DNA of 64,000 bases from Phaeodactylum tricornutum CCAP 1055/1 (Eukaryota > Bacillariophyta > Bacillariophyceae > Surirellales > Neidiaceae): assembly GCF_000150955.2 (NCBI RefSeq), contig NC_011670.1, forward strand, positions 274,369 through 338,368, given 5' to 3'. Positions 1 through 9,494 of the stretch are shown here, one piece after another; position 1 is the stretch's first letter, and the number at the start of each line of letters is the position of its first letter. The notes under the pieces were generated by a model that made no database searches, was not told the origin of the DNA, and saw nothing but the letters and a program-made list of their open reading frames with translations. Both the position numbers and the translations under genes were made by a program.

Positions 1-61
1 GGTACCACGCCGGAGCGACCCGCCTCCACCGATCCCCGTACACGTGACACCCACACCCTCG

Positions 62-1129
62 ATGGTACCCTTGCAGCGGGAACGTACCGTGGAATTCCTC
101 GAAGAAGCCCTCCAACTACAGACCCAACAAACCGACGATTATCGGGCACGCATTGGACAATTGCAACAGCAACTACAACAGCAACAACAAACGAATAGTA
201 CCGAACTTGCGACCAATCACGCACGCGAGTTGGAACGTCTCCGATCGCGCCTCGCTCGAGAGCTTGCCAGTACGCTGGATCGGGAACGTACGCAGTGGGA
301 AGCACAAATACAAAGCATTGTCGAGGACGAGCGACGGAGCGCGGGGGAGGCGCAATCACATGCACTCTCCGTACTGCACACGCGGTACCAAACGCTCCAA
401 TCCCGACACCAAGCCTTGTGTGACGCACACACAGCGCTCTTGCGGGGTGTCCGCAAGGTCGCGTCAACAACTAACTGTCAAACAACCACAACCACCACCA
501 CAACGTCGAGCTCCGGTATTGTCAACGACACGGAGCTGGACACGGATTCTACCGACTCGTCCGCACAATCGGTAGCGAATAGCAATCCTTGGGATGCACC
601 CGTACGGGACGCCCTGGCACAGCTCGACGAGACCACTACCCGCCACCGTGAAACCGTGGCTTTTTTGCGCAACCAAAGGGAGCAACTCCTAGCCACCGTC
701 CCTACCCGTACCGATCCTCCACCGACCGACCACCGCGTCTCCCCGGGCAGTCGGCCATTGGCCCCCAGTCCGGCCACGACACGGTCTCCGCCCCGAGACA
801 CGTCCGCCCGGGACAGCCTTTCGGAGCATTCTCTCGGTTCCGTCCGCCGTTTGACCTGGACCGAAGCCGCTCCGCCAACCACGGATCCCTCCAAAAAGGC
901 ATCCCCCTGGAACTGTCCCCGGAGCCTGACACTCACTCGCGTTCCCCGCCCGGTCCGTCGCGTCGATACTCTCTGTTCGTTGGGATCGCCGACGCGGAGT
1001 CGCAAAGCCGTCCCCGTCGGGACCCGTCGTCGCGGCCCGCCACGGACTCCCGTAGCGCGACACCCGCGGATTCGTATTCACACGCCCGAAAGCACGGCAT
1101 CGTCGCAGTCTGAATCCGAATGGTTGTAG
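62..1129 (+). CDS. Coiled-coil protein, left end probably missing
   Basis: I do not recognise this gene. The first ATG is at 62, but the frame stays open to base 2, so the gene probably begins outside the window. The first 140 residues are strongly charged and glutamine-rich (a run of Gln near residue 40), with heptad-like spacing typical of a long coiled coil. A Thr/Ser-rich linker follows, including a run of eight Thr. The C-terminal third is a Pro/Arg/Ser-rich low-complexity tail ending in SESEWL. The make-up suggests a structural or scaffold protein, but no catalytic or binding motif is visible. It is followed by 215 bases before the convergent POP5-like gene. Confidence 0.55.
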   Translation: MVPLQRERTVEFLEEALQLQTQQTDDYRARIGQLQQQLQQQQQTNSTELATNHARELERLRSRLARELASTLDRERTQWEAQIQSIVEDERRSAGEAQSHALSVLHTRYQTLQSRHQALCDAHTALLRGVRKVASTTNCQTTTTTTTTSSSGIVNDTELDTDSTDSSAQSVANSNPWDAPVRDALAQLDETTTRHRETVAFLRNQREQLLATVPTRTDPPPTDHRVSPGSRPLAPSPATTRSPPRDTSARDSLSEHSLGSVRRLTWTEAAPPTTDPSKKASPWNCPRSLTLTRVPRPVRRVDTLCSLGSPTRSRKAVPVGTRRRGPPRTPVARHPRIRIHTPESTASSQSESEWL

Positions 1130-1344
1130 CGTGTTGAAATGCCAACGGCTCCTCGAACACTCGCAGATACGCGAGTGACGAAAGGTGGAATAAAGGTTTT
1201 CATCTAGAGCGTTTGTGCGTATTTACTACAACAATGTCTCGTATGTACATGTACAATTTTACGGTTAGCTACATCACACGGGCAAACGGTGCGTGGTCCC
1301 GGAGAGTGCCGATTGGTGCCGTACGACTGGCATGTTTTGGGCCG

Positions 1345-1710
1345 CTAGGCTGGTACCGTCTTCCACAATTGGACGTCCACCACGTCCAGTCTATAGATCA
1401 TGTCTTGCATGTAGGGTGGCGGTGTATTCCAGGTCAAAGCGGCACGCACGTGTTCGACGGCGGCGGAAGGACAGGACACGTACAGTCGTCCCGGAACGTC
1501 CTTGTCGTGGTCACCGAGCGCGTCGTCCGACTCGGATACCCGCACACTGGCACTGTACGGTTCGAGATCACCCCACAATGCACGTAAACTGACCGTCAAA
1601 AGAGTCTGTAATTCTCGAGGATCCTGTAAAGGGGGTTCGGTCTGTACGGACAAGCGGGATCGGGACGAGGAGGACGGTGGACGTCGGCGTCGCTGCGGCG
1701 AACGCATCAC
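1345..1710 (-). CDS. POP5-like subunit of RNase P/MRP
   Basis: A 121-residue basic protein. RNase P and RNase MRP mature the 5' ends of tRNA and cleave pre-rRNA in the nucleus; POP5 is one of their protein subunits. After an Arg/Ser-rich start, residues 35-110 follow the Rpp14/Pop5 fold pattern: a helix LLTVSLRALWGDLEP, a strand GRLYVSCP, then VEHVRAALTW and a closing strand RLDVVDVQLW. Family members often start with a short strand (RYLL-type) that is missing here. An AG acceptor lies 13 bases upstream of the ATG at 1710 (TTTTACCTTAG), so a small upstream exon may exist; I could not fix its position. The family assignment rests on pattern, not on a search. Confidence 0.5.
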   Translation of the reverse strand: MMRSPQRRRRPPSSSSRSRLSVQTEPPLQDPRELQTLLTVSLRALWGDLEPYSASVRVSESDDALGDHDKDVPGRLYVSCPSAAVEHVRAALTWNTPPPYMQDMIYRLDVVDVQLWKTVPA

Positions 1711-2213
1711 CAGACTAAGGTAAAACGATTGCGCCCCTCCACGAGGTTCTTGCGAGAAATTTTAGTCACGCTACCCGTACGTGGACGCTAGTCGTAGTGT
1801 ATGGCTGGCCCTTGCCATTGATCCACAAAGACACAGTGGGAAATACCGCTATTGTCTAGTTGCAGAGACCTAGAGGCGAGCACCATGGTGTCTAGATTTT
1901 GGGTGACGGTGAATTGGGTATGTGTCGTTGTACTGGTGTACCATTATATTCACAGTCACTTGACCGACGACGGTCAAACTCGGGCTCTGTCCCTCGCACT
2001 TATTGTGTTTTGTAGGCGGTACCGTCATCGCTATGTTTGCTACCTACCAATAGTAATTGAGTAAAAGTGGGTTAGGGCTACCGGTTTCCCAACTAAATCC
2101 TATCGTTAGCTATAAAGAGGATAGGAGAATTATTGCGTGTACGCTTTCTATAATTACGGTAATCTTCCTTTCGGTCCATTTCTAGATCTCTAGAGATGTT
2201 GTGGCACTACCTA
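1711..2213. other. Gene-free stretch upstream of the POP5-like gene
   Basis: About 500 bases between the POP5-like start and the end of the mL59-like gene. It holds the POP5 promoter, possibly a short upstream POP5 exon, and the mL59 3' end. I see no convincing coding region; the short open frames here lack protein-like composition. Confidence 0.5.
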
Positions 2214-2699
2214 TTATTTCTTGACCTTCAAGTTGCGTTTGTACAAATTCTCAAACGTCTTTGGCGGCTTACTCGCTTGCCTCTGCTTCCAAATGTCTTC
2301 CATACGCTCGTCCATGCCTACCATATTGGCTTCAATCTTCAGCGCCCGAGCTTCTCGCGTACGATTCCGTTTCGTCTTTTTCGGTATCTTGATGGACGGG
2401 TACCGTCCTTGTCCCTGGGCCTTGTTGATCGCGACTTGAACATCCCACTGAGGATCCCAGCCAATGCCCGTCTCCGCGTCGAAGGATCCGTACGTCTTAT
2501 CGACAATAGCTTGTTTCCGTAACGTTCGAGCGATACGATTCGATATCAACGGGTTCCGCCACACCCGTTCCTTCGTGACGAGCGATATGACGGCCTTGGG
2601 CTGCAAGGCCTCACTGCCGTGTTGGGCCAACTTGCGGACCGCCGAACGGAATCGCGGCAATGCTGCCGCGGCCTTGTTCCGAATCACACCCGAAGACAT
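2214..2699 (-). CDS. Putative mitochondrial large-subunit ribosomal protein, mL59-like
   Basis: A 161-residue, very basic protein. The start chosen is the ATG at 2699 (MSSGVIRNKAAA); a longer reading would need a GTG start, which eukaryotes do not use. Landmarks: NPLISNRIARTLRKQAI near residue 60, GIGWDPQWD near residue 85, then a Lys/Arg helix TREARALKIEANM that ends in a basic tail. The order 'ISxR..A.LRK.AI, acidic linker, basic helix' matches what I recall of plant and fungal mL59 (MRPL25) proteins. The N-terminus is basic and could serve as a mitochondrial presequence. Likely role: a structural part of the mitoribosome. Other basic RNA-binding proteins are possible. Confidence 0.45.
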   Translation of the reverse strand: MSSGVIRNKAAAALPRFRSAVRKLAQHGSEALQPKAVISLVTKERVWRNPLISNRIARTLRKQAIVDKTYGSFDAETGIGWDPQWDVQVAINKAQGQGRYPSIKIPKKTKRNRTREARALKIEANMVGMDERMEDIWKQRQASKPPKTFENLYKRNLKVKK

Positions 2700-3292
2700 G
2701 GAAACAAATTTGTAAGCGTGCCTTTTGGAAATACTCACGGAAAGTGCGCGAATGGAAAGTAGCGCCGAACTCGAGGTAGTTCTTGGACGACAACCGTCAC
2801 GAAGCTTTCCCGGTTTGTTCGGTGTCGCCGTGCTTCCAAGGCTGTGTCACGAACGAGAGCGGCGGTTGCTACCGGCGTCTGCGCTCGCCCGAAACCAACA
2901 TGCATTTTTGGGTTAGGGTTATGCAACACCAACATGCGTCAGGAAGAAGCTTGGTTATCTTGAAAATTCATTACTAGCTAGGGACACGGAGCACGCAATA
3001 TGACTGGCTACCATACGACGTATGCGACAGTGAATCATCACGAAGCATTCGTTACATCCTATACGGAGGTGGTTTCCGCTCATTTTTTCAAAAGCAACCC
3101 GTCACAGTCAGCCCGAGGACCTTTCGCCCTCGGTCAGAGGCAACACAACACTGAACATAAGGTCAAGACAGCAAATCTTTACCACGGTATCTTGACTGTG
3201 AAACCGAGAAGATTTCCAGTCGGTGCTTCGAAGAATCCCAGTTTTCTAGTTGAACCTTGCTATTGCATTTATTTGCTCCGCATATCTACAGC
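2700..3292. other. Head-to-head intergenic region with a telomere-like motif
   Basis: About 590 bases between the divergent mL59-like gene and the carotenoid dioxygenase. It must hold both promoters. A double telomere-type motif, GGGTTAGGGTT, sits at 2910-2920, about 210 bases upstream of the ribosomal-protein start. No coding region is supported. Confidence 0.5.
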
Positions 3293-5146
3293 ATGGTTCT
3301 TTCCAGACTCGTCAGTTGGACGAGTGTTGCAGTGTGGTTAATTACTCAGAACTTCTCCAGTTCCGGTATCAGTGTAATGCTAGCAGATGCCTTTAGTCCC
3401 GTGATGTTGACCACCAGTCGCACGGACGTCGCCTTCCAGCCGACGCTCCACGCAACGACGAGTCCCGACTCGGTTTCCGTGCGTAAGATTCAGCGCGAAC
3501 GCGAGCGTTCGGTACGCTCGTACCACGATACCGAGGCGTGGAATACGTTGTTTGTGGCCGTTCCCGAACGAAGCACGCCCGTACCGTACGATACCAGCGC
3601 TGGTGGTAGTCATGCCAACGACGTTGCGCAAAACTTCCGCACCGCCAGGGCTGCCCCGTTGCCGAGCAATTTCCCGCCGGGGTGCTTGCTGCGTCTCGGT
3701 CCCAACGGAGCCCCGCAGAACGAAGGATTCTTTGACGGCGACGGTATGGTACAGTGCATTACATTTCCTCCAAGCACTGACCGTGAGCATGTCGGGATGT
3801 TTTCGTGCTCGTATGTTGATACCAGGGGTCGCCAGCTAGAAGGCGAACGCCAGAAAGTCTTTTTGGGGACACTTGGTGCTGTCCCTCGTGGCTTGCCGTT
3901 GCTCTTCAACGTACTTTCCAATATGCTAACGTTCCGTACGTTACAAGGACAGAAGGATACCTGTAATACGGCGTTGGCAACGCACGGGGGCCGCGTCCTG
4001 GCCTTGATGGAGCAGTGCCCGCCGGCCGAAATTGCCATTGGCCGGGACGGACGCATATCTACCGTGCAAGCGAACTGCAATCTGGACGGAGCCATCCCGT
4101 TTGCGCCAATTACTGGAGGATCACTCAGCGCCCACGGAAGGACCTGTCCCGAAACTGGTGAACGGGTACACGTTTCTTACAGTAGCGGCAATGCTCCCTA
4201 TGTGCGGGTCGATACGTTCGCACCAGACGGCTGGAATTTGGTGCGATCGGTTGGTGTAAATGTTCCGTGTGCGACCATGTTACACGATTGTGCTATTACG
4301 GAAAATTATGTAGTGGTGCTCGACTTTCCGCTCACACTCCGGACGACACGGTTTCTAGCCGATCAGTTCCCCGTCGAGTACGAACCTTCATACGGGGCTC
4401 GCATAGGATTGCTGCCACGGCATACCACTGATGCAGACGATTCGGGCACCATTTGGTTTGACTGTGCACCAGGGGTGATATTGCATCTGGTCAATGCATA
4501 CGAAACGAACGACGGCAAAGTGATTGTGCAGGGTTTGCGGTCGGAACCAAGCACGTCGCAAGGATATTTGGAGGCCTTTTCGCCCAGCTTTTTATACGAG
4601 TACGAATTGGATCTTGTCTCGCGACGTACGTCCCGGGAAGGTTGCCTGAATCCGTACGAAATTGTCGAGTTTCCTATTCTTGACGAATCTCAGAACGGCA
4701 AGGTAGCGCCTCACGTGTACACCATCGGCGTCCGATCGATCGGTGGACCCCTGGCGACGCACCAACAACCCGTCATTGGTTTAACACTGGACAGCGTTGT
4801 CAAGTTTAATCTTGTCAACGATACCGAGAGTAGTACAAAGGGTGACGTGCTGGGCAAGTTTGTCTTGCCCGATCGATGGTTTGCCGTATCGGAGCCTACG
4901 GTGGTTGCCAAAACGGACGGAACCGGGGGTGAGTACGTCTTGATAATTGCCACAGTCGTGCCGGAGGGCAGTGACTGGAAGCAAGTTGAGGCACTCAAAC
5001 CAGAAAACGCAGATGAATTGACTTCGCATGTATTGGTGTTGGATGGAGACAAATTGGACGACGGACCGGTCTGGATGCGGGAAATGCCGCATCGCATTCC
5101 GTACGGTTTGCATTCGTTGTTTGTTCCGTGGGAACTGATGAAATAA
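3293..5146 (+). CDS. Plastid-targeted carotenoid cleavage dioxygenase
   Basis: A 617-residue member of the RPE65/CCD/NCED family: non-haem iron enzymes that split carotenoid double bases with O2 to give apocarotenoids. All four iron-binding His motifs are visible: SLSAHG (near residue 280), MLHDCAITENYVV (near 330), VILHLVNAYE (near 400) and YGLHSLF at the C-terminus. ATHGGRVLALME is the family's strand before the first His. The ATG at 3293 gives a hydrophobic signal peptide (SVAVWLI...) ending in LADA-FSPV, an A-F junction typical of diatom plastid import; an ATG 36 bases upstream is possible. The substrate (beta-carotene, epoxycarotenoid or fucoxanthin type) cannot be read from the sequence. 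No intron is seen. Confidence 0.92.
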   Translation: MVLSRLVSWTSVAVWLITQNFSSSGISVMLADAFSPVMLTTSRTDVAFQPTLHATTSPDSVSVRKIQRERERSVRSYHDTEAWNTLFVAVPERSTPVPYDTSAGGSHANDVAQNFRTARAAPLPSNFPPGCLLRLGPNGAPQNEGFFDGDGMVQCITFPPSTDREHVGMFSCSYVDTRGRQLEGERQKVFLGTLGAVPRGLPLLFNVLSNMLTFRTLQGQKDTCNTALATHGGRVLALMEQCPPAEIAIGRDGRISTVQANCNLDGAIPFAPITGGSLSAHGRTCPETGERVHVSYSSGNAPYVRVDTFAPDGWNLVRSVGVNVPCATMLHDCAITENYVVVLDFPLTLRTTRFLADQFPVEYEPSYGARIGLLPRHTTDADDSGTIWFDCAPGVILHLVNAYETNDGKVIVQGLRSEPSTSQGYLEAFSPSFLYEYELDLVSRRTSREGCLNPYEIVEFPILDESQNGKVAPHVYTIGVRSIGGPLATHQQPVIGLTLDSVVKFNLVNDTESSTKGDVLGKFVLPDRWFAVSEPTVVAKTDGTGGEYVLIIATVVPEGSDWKQVEALKPENADELTSHVLVLDGDKLDDGPVWMREMPHRIPYGLHSLFVPWELMK

Positions 5147-5653
5147 AAGGAAGTAGTTTTGTAGATGTAGAAGGTCATCAACTTGGTATCCACGCTATTG
5201 ATAGATTTAACTTTGCAGCAAAACCCAAGCTTGATGTGTGGGAGCGTTCTTTGGATAGGCACGTGCTAGGTCTACAACCAGTTGTCTATAACAGTACCAA
5301 TGGTTTCCTGAACCTTTAATCACCCATGTAAAATATTCTCTGGAATCGACTTCCTAAATTTAAATCCTTGCAAAGAATTGCAGCTTCGATTGTGGTAGAG
5401 AGGTTTGGCCAACGCACTTGCTAGCTATCAGGGCTGCAACTTTTCCAGCATGGCTATTCTGCGCTTTACTCGTTCCAGGCCGGCCTAAACAATCCGACAC
5501 TCTATAACAATGTTCACTTTATGGTTGCTTTGCTATTAGGTGCTAGTGCAATTGCGATATCATTCCAATTTTTCTATGACTGAGACTCTACCAGATTTCC
5601 TGAAAGGCACACTCACAAAACAAATCAGACACATATTCGACTATTTTTTGATA
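5147..5653. other. Gene-free stretch downstream of the dioxygenase
   Basis: About 500 bases of AT-rich DNA holding the dioxygenase 3' end and the left flank of the transposon. I see no gene here. Confidence 0.5.
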
Positions 5654-5793
5654 GAGGAAATTCACTAAAGGGGATGGAAAAAGGTGAAAACTCCCTTAAA
5701 GGGGACAGAACGTGTTCACTCTAAGTAGCACCATTTGGCGCTCAAACATTGTTATGTATTCAAACTATTTAAACTAAACAACAAAGTTTTAAC
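5654..5793 (+). repeat. Left terminal inverted repeat
   Basis: 140 bp beginning GAGGAAATTCACTAAAGGGG. It differs from the reverse complement of the right arm at only two positions, both transitions (in AGTAGCACCA near 5730 and AAGTTTTAAC near 5786). Confidence 0.95.
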
Positions 5794-6120
5794 GAGGAAA
5801 TCTGCGTGTTGGATGAGAAAGCAGCCCCAACATGACAAGCATTCACGGGCACACGTCAATGCCGAGGTTACGTTTTATTTGTACGATCCCCATCGAATTT
5901 TGGAAGGGATCGTCGACCCCTCCGAGTCTTCGACGACCGCCACAACGTCGTTCGATCTCCAGCAATCGTGCCGTCGTCCGAATGCGAGGTACGTTGATTG
6001 TTCAGCATCCCAAGCGGTGGGTGGCACTTTTTACCAACGACGAAGACGAGTACGATCGCATATCTCACTCTCATCGGAGACCATGCAATAAACATCGTGG
6101 CGGGAAACGTCGGCATCAAG

Positions 6121-6260
6121 GTTAAAATTTTGTTGTTTAGTTTAAATAGTTTGAATACATAACAATGTTTGAGCGCCAAATGATGCTACTTAGAGTGAAC
6201 ACGTTCTGTCCCCTTTAAGGGAGTTTTCACCTTTTTCCATCCCCTTTAGTGAATTTCCTC
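6121..6260 (-). repeat. Right terminal inverted repeat
   Basis: 140 bp ending CCCCTTTAGTGAATTTCCTC, the mirror of the left arm. The 9-bp direct duplication TTTTTGATA follows at once (6261-6269). Confidence 0.95.
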
Positions 6261-6487
6261 TTTTTGATATTTTGTTGATTTCCTTACGGTATATTACTTT
6301 TAGTCGTGTTGGACTCCCGAAGGACAAACATATTTATACTCCTTGTCGAATCAATTTACATTGCGTTACCATCACCCCAAGCGCCGTTTCGAAAAGCGGT
6401 CCAATATACTAGACCTTCTGTTACTAGTAAGCATACATCCGATTCGGCTTTCGAAGCCCCCGCGGCGTACATCCTCGATTCCACGAT

Positions 6488-7886
6488 ATGACGGAAGGAG
6501 TTGACGTAATCAGAGAGAAAAGCGTAGCCGAATCCAAGACGGCCGCCCGTCCAAGCGGTCAAAACCAGGATCCAACGAGATTTACTCGCAACGTTCCGTT
6601 GTCGTGGAGAGCCTTCTCGGGCGTAGCTGTCACTCCAGCCCACGAAGCACGATGCCTGGCGTACGAAGAACGACTTTCCACTTTTTCACCCAGCACGTAT
6701 TTTGCCAAACCTGTTTCCTTGTCGCCACTCGTCTGTGCTCGCTTTGGGTATGTATACTGTGAGCCTTATTCCTGCTCTTGTCCACTTAAAGTCAAAGGCG
6801 TATACCTATGCTTCCTTCCTTTTCTCACTTTTTATGTACATCTTCAGCTGGCGCAACATTGAAATGGATTTGCTGTGTTGTGACGCCTGCCAAGCAGTCT
6901 GGGCTGTCGAGTTTCCGCCAACTCTTTCCGCACACGCCACACAGCGTTTAACGGCAATGTATGTACCGCAAGTAGCCTCCGCACACGCGGTGTCCTGCCG
7001 CTACCGTGCCGAAGCGTCACGGTTTTTGGACAACAGGAAGGTAGAGGATACTGCAGTTGGTCTTGATGCGAACACAAGTACGTCACAAAAGTTGGCGTTA
7101 CCACCTGCATTGGCAAGTGTATGGCCCGCCGAGGAAGTGGCCCTGCTGGAAAGTGTAGAACCTATCAACATGCTGAAGCCGCTCATCGCCATGCTAGCAA
7201 AACTTTGTGGCAAAACTTCGTCTTCTTCGGGTCTAGTCGTCCCCGATAGCTTTACCTTGTCTCGCCCACAAAATACAATAATTGGCAATGTTGTGTTGCT
7301 AAGTCGCCTTACCGATATCTTGACTGACGGTATGGGCGATGTGAAAGAGGACCGAGAGGCCTTTGAAACGGCCACCCTGCTAACACTCTTTGGATGGCGG
7401 ATCATGGCTAAGGAAAAAACCATTGCGGCTAGCAAGGAAGTGTCGTGTGCCGCGCCAAATGAAGAAACCCTGGAAACCACCGGCATTTCAGAATCCGAAA
7501 TACTCACTTGTCGTTTGTGTCACGCTCAGTTGCCGCTGTTTCAGCAAACAGCCGATTTTGATGCTTCGGCAATACAAGACAATTCCCGACCTTGGAAACG
7601 GTTACGACGAGGAGGGCTGGATCCAGCTTCCCATCGGCATTATTGTCCCTACGTGTGCGGTCCTGGATGCGAAAAGAAGGCAATTCCTTTCTGGAAAGCT
7701 CTAGCAGAGCAAGTTCTGGATTCAAAGACGAACCAGCAGCAAAGTTCGAGCGGTTTGTCGGAATGGAGGGAATCTGATACCGCGTGGAGGGTTATTGAAC
7801 GTATATTACGGCAAGGCCTTTCAACCAAACGACTACCAAAAAATGATATTTCAGATGGCGACAGAACTAAGCTGCAGAACTTTTGA
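6488..7886 (+). CDS. ZC3HC1/NIPA-like C3HC zinc-finger protein
   Basis: Two exons, 6488-6747 and 6848-7886 (432 residues), with a 100-bp GTATGT...CAG intron. Splicing joins SPLVCARFG to WRNIEMD, rebuilding the C3HC-domain pattern (TYFAKP, SPLVCARFGW, then CCDACQAVW, then HAVSCRY) found in human NIPA/ZC3HC1 and fungal Rsm1. The C-terminal half has the second, Rsm1-like zinc site: CRLCHAQLPLF near residue 295 and HRHYCPYVCGPGC near 340. Family members act at the nuclear pore basket or in F-box-type ubiquitin ligation and mRNA export. An alternative start inside the intron would lose the first zinc-finger residues, so the spliced form is preferred. The transposon lies just upstream. Confidence 0.82.
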
Positions 7887-7976
7887 ATCTAATCTAGTTT
7901 GGGAGATCGACAGAACGTGTGGAGGAAATATTAGAACTTGCGTACCGAATCTAGTCTCCTGATTCTTTGCTTTGTG

Positions 7977-9494
7977 CTACCGCGAGTTACCGGTGGCAGT
8001 TGCAGACTCTTTCAAAGACTTAAAAAGGGCAGCCGCTTCCCGAATGCGGGAAAATTCAACACAGAAAGCCTGTACTTCAAAAAAGATGTCGTCCACCTGC
8101 ACGATTTTGTTCCGTAATAAGCTTTGAATAAAGACGCAGACTAATCGTACCAGCCGATTCTGCGCGTGTCGGTCTATCATGTTTTCGCAGCTGGCGATGC
8201 AAGACGAGATGAAGAGTTGGACGTATTCCGGATGCAACAGAGCTTCACGACGTGTTGCCAGACGATTGACGACTTCCATGGAATGCAAACTCATGTCCAT
8301 AGAAACCAGACAACTAAGGTATTCATTTTTGTCGTGTTCCGGCGCGGTAGACAAGATACGCAGCAAGCACTCATGCGCAACTAGCGGGTTGTGTTCGACC
8401 AAACGCGGCAGTGTTTGGGGTGTCAAAGACGATTCTTCGATCAGCCGCAACGCCATCTCGTCCGTGGTGGTCTCATCGTGCAAAAATTGAAGAACAACAC
8501 GTTGTTCGTTGGGTGCGAGAGGTTTCTGAAATGCTTGTCCTTGTAGAAATTCCAAAACGGTCCGGAACTGGGCTTCGTCGTCATCGTCATAGTCCTCTGG
8601 GATAAGCATGAGTCGTAGATTTGTAGGTGCTAGCCAAAGTAGTTCAGCATGTAATCGATCGTGCAAAACTGCTTCTTCTTCATCCGTAAGTGGTACTTCG
8701 TCTTCTTCGTAGCCCAGCAATGGGAGCATTGGCGGAGGTAAAGGTCGAGCGAAAGGAGCATCCACGCTGCGATGCGGTGTTTCAATCACATGTTTCGGAG
8801 AAATAGTTTCATAATCGGCATCTTTCAACAAGCGCTCCATCTCTGCTCCATCGTCAGGAGCCCATAAGATTGGTTGCGTAAATTCCGTATCCTGGTAATG
8901 GAGGGACCATTTTTGGATCGTCTCTTCCAAAAGGACCTCCGTACTTTCTGAAATTGCGTTTCCGGATTCCAGTTCAACTCGCACCGAGTCATAAGTTTCC
9001 AAACCCAGCATGTCCGGTAGCAGCGTCTCCACGTAGTATAACAGACTATTTCGAACATTTTCGACTTGGTCGTCGAGTGTTTGCATAGTTGGTGGTGGCA
9101 AGGGTGCTGCGTCCATGTCGTGCCAACAGCGCAATGTCCCTTGCACCAGCAAGGGAAACAAGGGAGACTGAGAACGAGCCGAAAATTTATCGCACAACAC
9201 TTCCAGAACCAAAATACAGCCCAGCCGGCGAGTCCAGCAAACGCCGGTTGTCGTAGCGCCTAGCACAACCTTTGAAAGTTCGTCTTCCGCGTGTAATATG
9301 GAATGGATCGTCCATGCCAGAGACATGGGTCCTCCCGTGCCAGTTTTTTCCCAATTCGATAAGGTATGCAAGGCGCAGGTTCGATACGCGCTCATTCGCC
9401 GCTCTGCCGTGGAAGTTTCATCGTCATTTAAGTCTGGGACAAGAGCAACAGCCTCCAGAGCCTTCCAATAATCCAACCAAAACCCGTCCGGCAT
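7977..9494 (-). CDS. CNOT11: CCR4-NOT complex subunit 11
   Basis: A 505-residue, apparently intronless protein. The C-terminal 200 residues are a clear CNOT11 (C2orf29, DUF2363) domain. Landmarks: LPRLVEHNPLVAHECLL, VSMDMSLHSMEVVNRL, FISSCIASCENM, QNRLVRLVCVFIQSLLRNKI and EVQAFCVEFSRIREAAALF, which follow the human protein almost step for step. The middle contains an acidic stretch (EDYDDDDE) and the N-terminal half is helical and poorly conserved. CNOT11 docks CNOT10 onto the N-terminus of CNOT1 in the cytoplasmic deadenylase that shortens mRNA poly(A) tails. It converges with the NIPA-like gene, leaving 90 bases between the stops. Confidence 0.93.
   Translation of the reverse strand: MPDGFWLDYWKALEAVALVPDLNDDETSTAERRMSAYRTCALHTLSNWEKTGTGGPMSLAWTIHSILHAEDELSKVVLGATTTGVCWTRRLGCILVLEVLCDKFSARSQSPLFPLLVQGTLRCWHDMDAAPLPPPTMQTLDDQVENVRNSLLYYVETLLPDMLGLETYDSVRVELESGNAISESTEVLLEETIQKWSLHYQDTEFTQPILWAPDDGAEMERLLKDADYETISPKHVIETPHRSVDAPFARPLPPPMLPLLGYEEDEVPLTDEEEAVLHDRLHAELLWLAPTNLRLMLIPEDYDDDDEAQFRTVLEFLQGQAFQKPLAPNEQRVVLQFLHDETTTDEMALRLIEESSLTPQTLPRLVEHNPLVAHECLLRILSTAPEHDKNEYLSCLVSMDMSLHSMEVVNRLATRREALLHPEYVQLFISSCIASCENMIDRHAQNRLVRLVCVFIQSLLRNKIVQVDDIFFEVQAFCVEFSRIREAAALFKSLKESATATGNSR

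Larger units (their letters stand above)
5654..6260. mobile_element. Non-autonomous Mutator-type (MULE) DNA transposon, 607 bp
   Basis: The element is bounded by 140-bp terminal inverted repeats (5654-5793 and 6121-6260) that match at 138 of 140 positions with no gaps. The nine bases directly outside each end are identical: TTTTTGATA at 5645-5653 and 6261-6269. Long inverted repeats with a 9-bp target duplication are the classic signature of the Mutator/MULE superfamily. The 327-bp core encodes no transposase, so the copy must be moved in trans. The near-identity of arms and the intact duplication suggest recent insertion. It lies 508 bp past the dioxygenase stop and 228 bp before the NIPA-like start codon, so it may affect that promoter. 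Confidence 0.9.

Noticed and set aside
478-1005. Minus-strand open frame of 175 codons
   Set aside because: Antisense shadow of the coiled-coil gene at the left edge; begins from a run of Val caused by the Thr repeat on the other strand.
5868-6179. 103-codon minus-strand frame inside the transposon
   Set aside because: It uses the inverted repeat for its C-terminal coding end and lacks any transposase motif; kept only as possible captured DNA.
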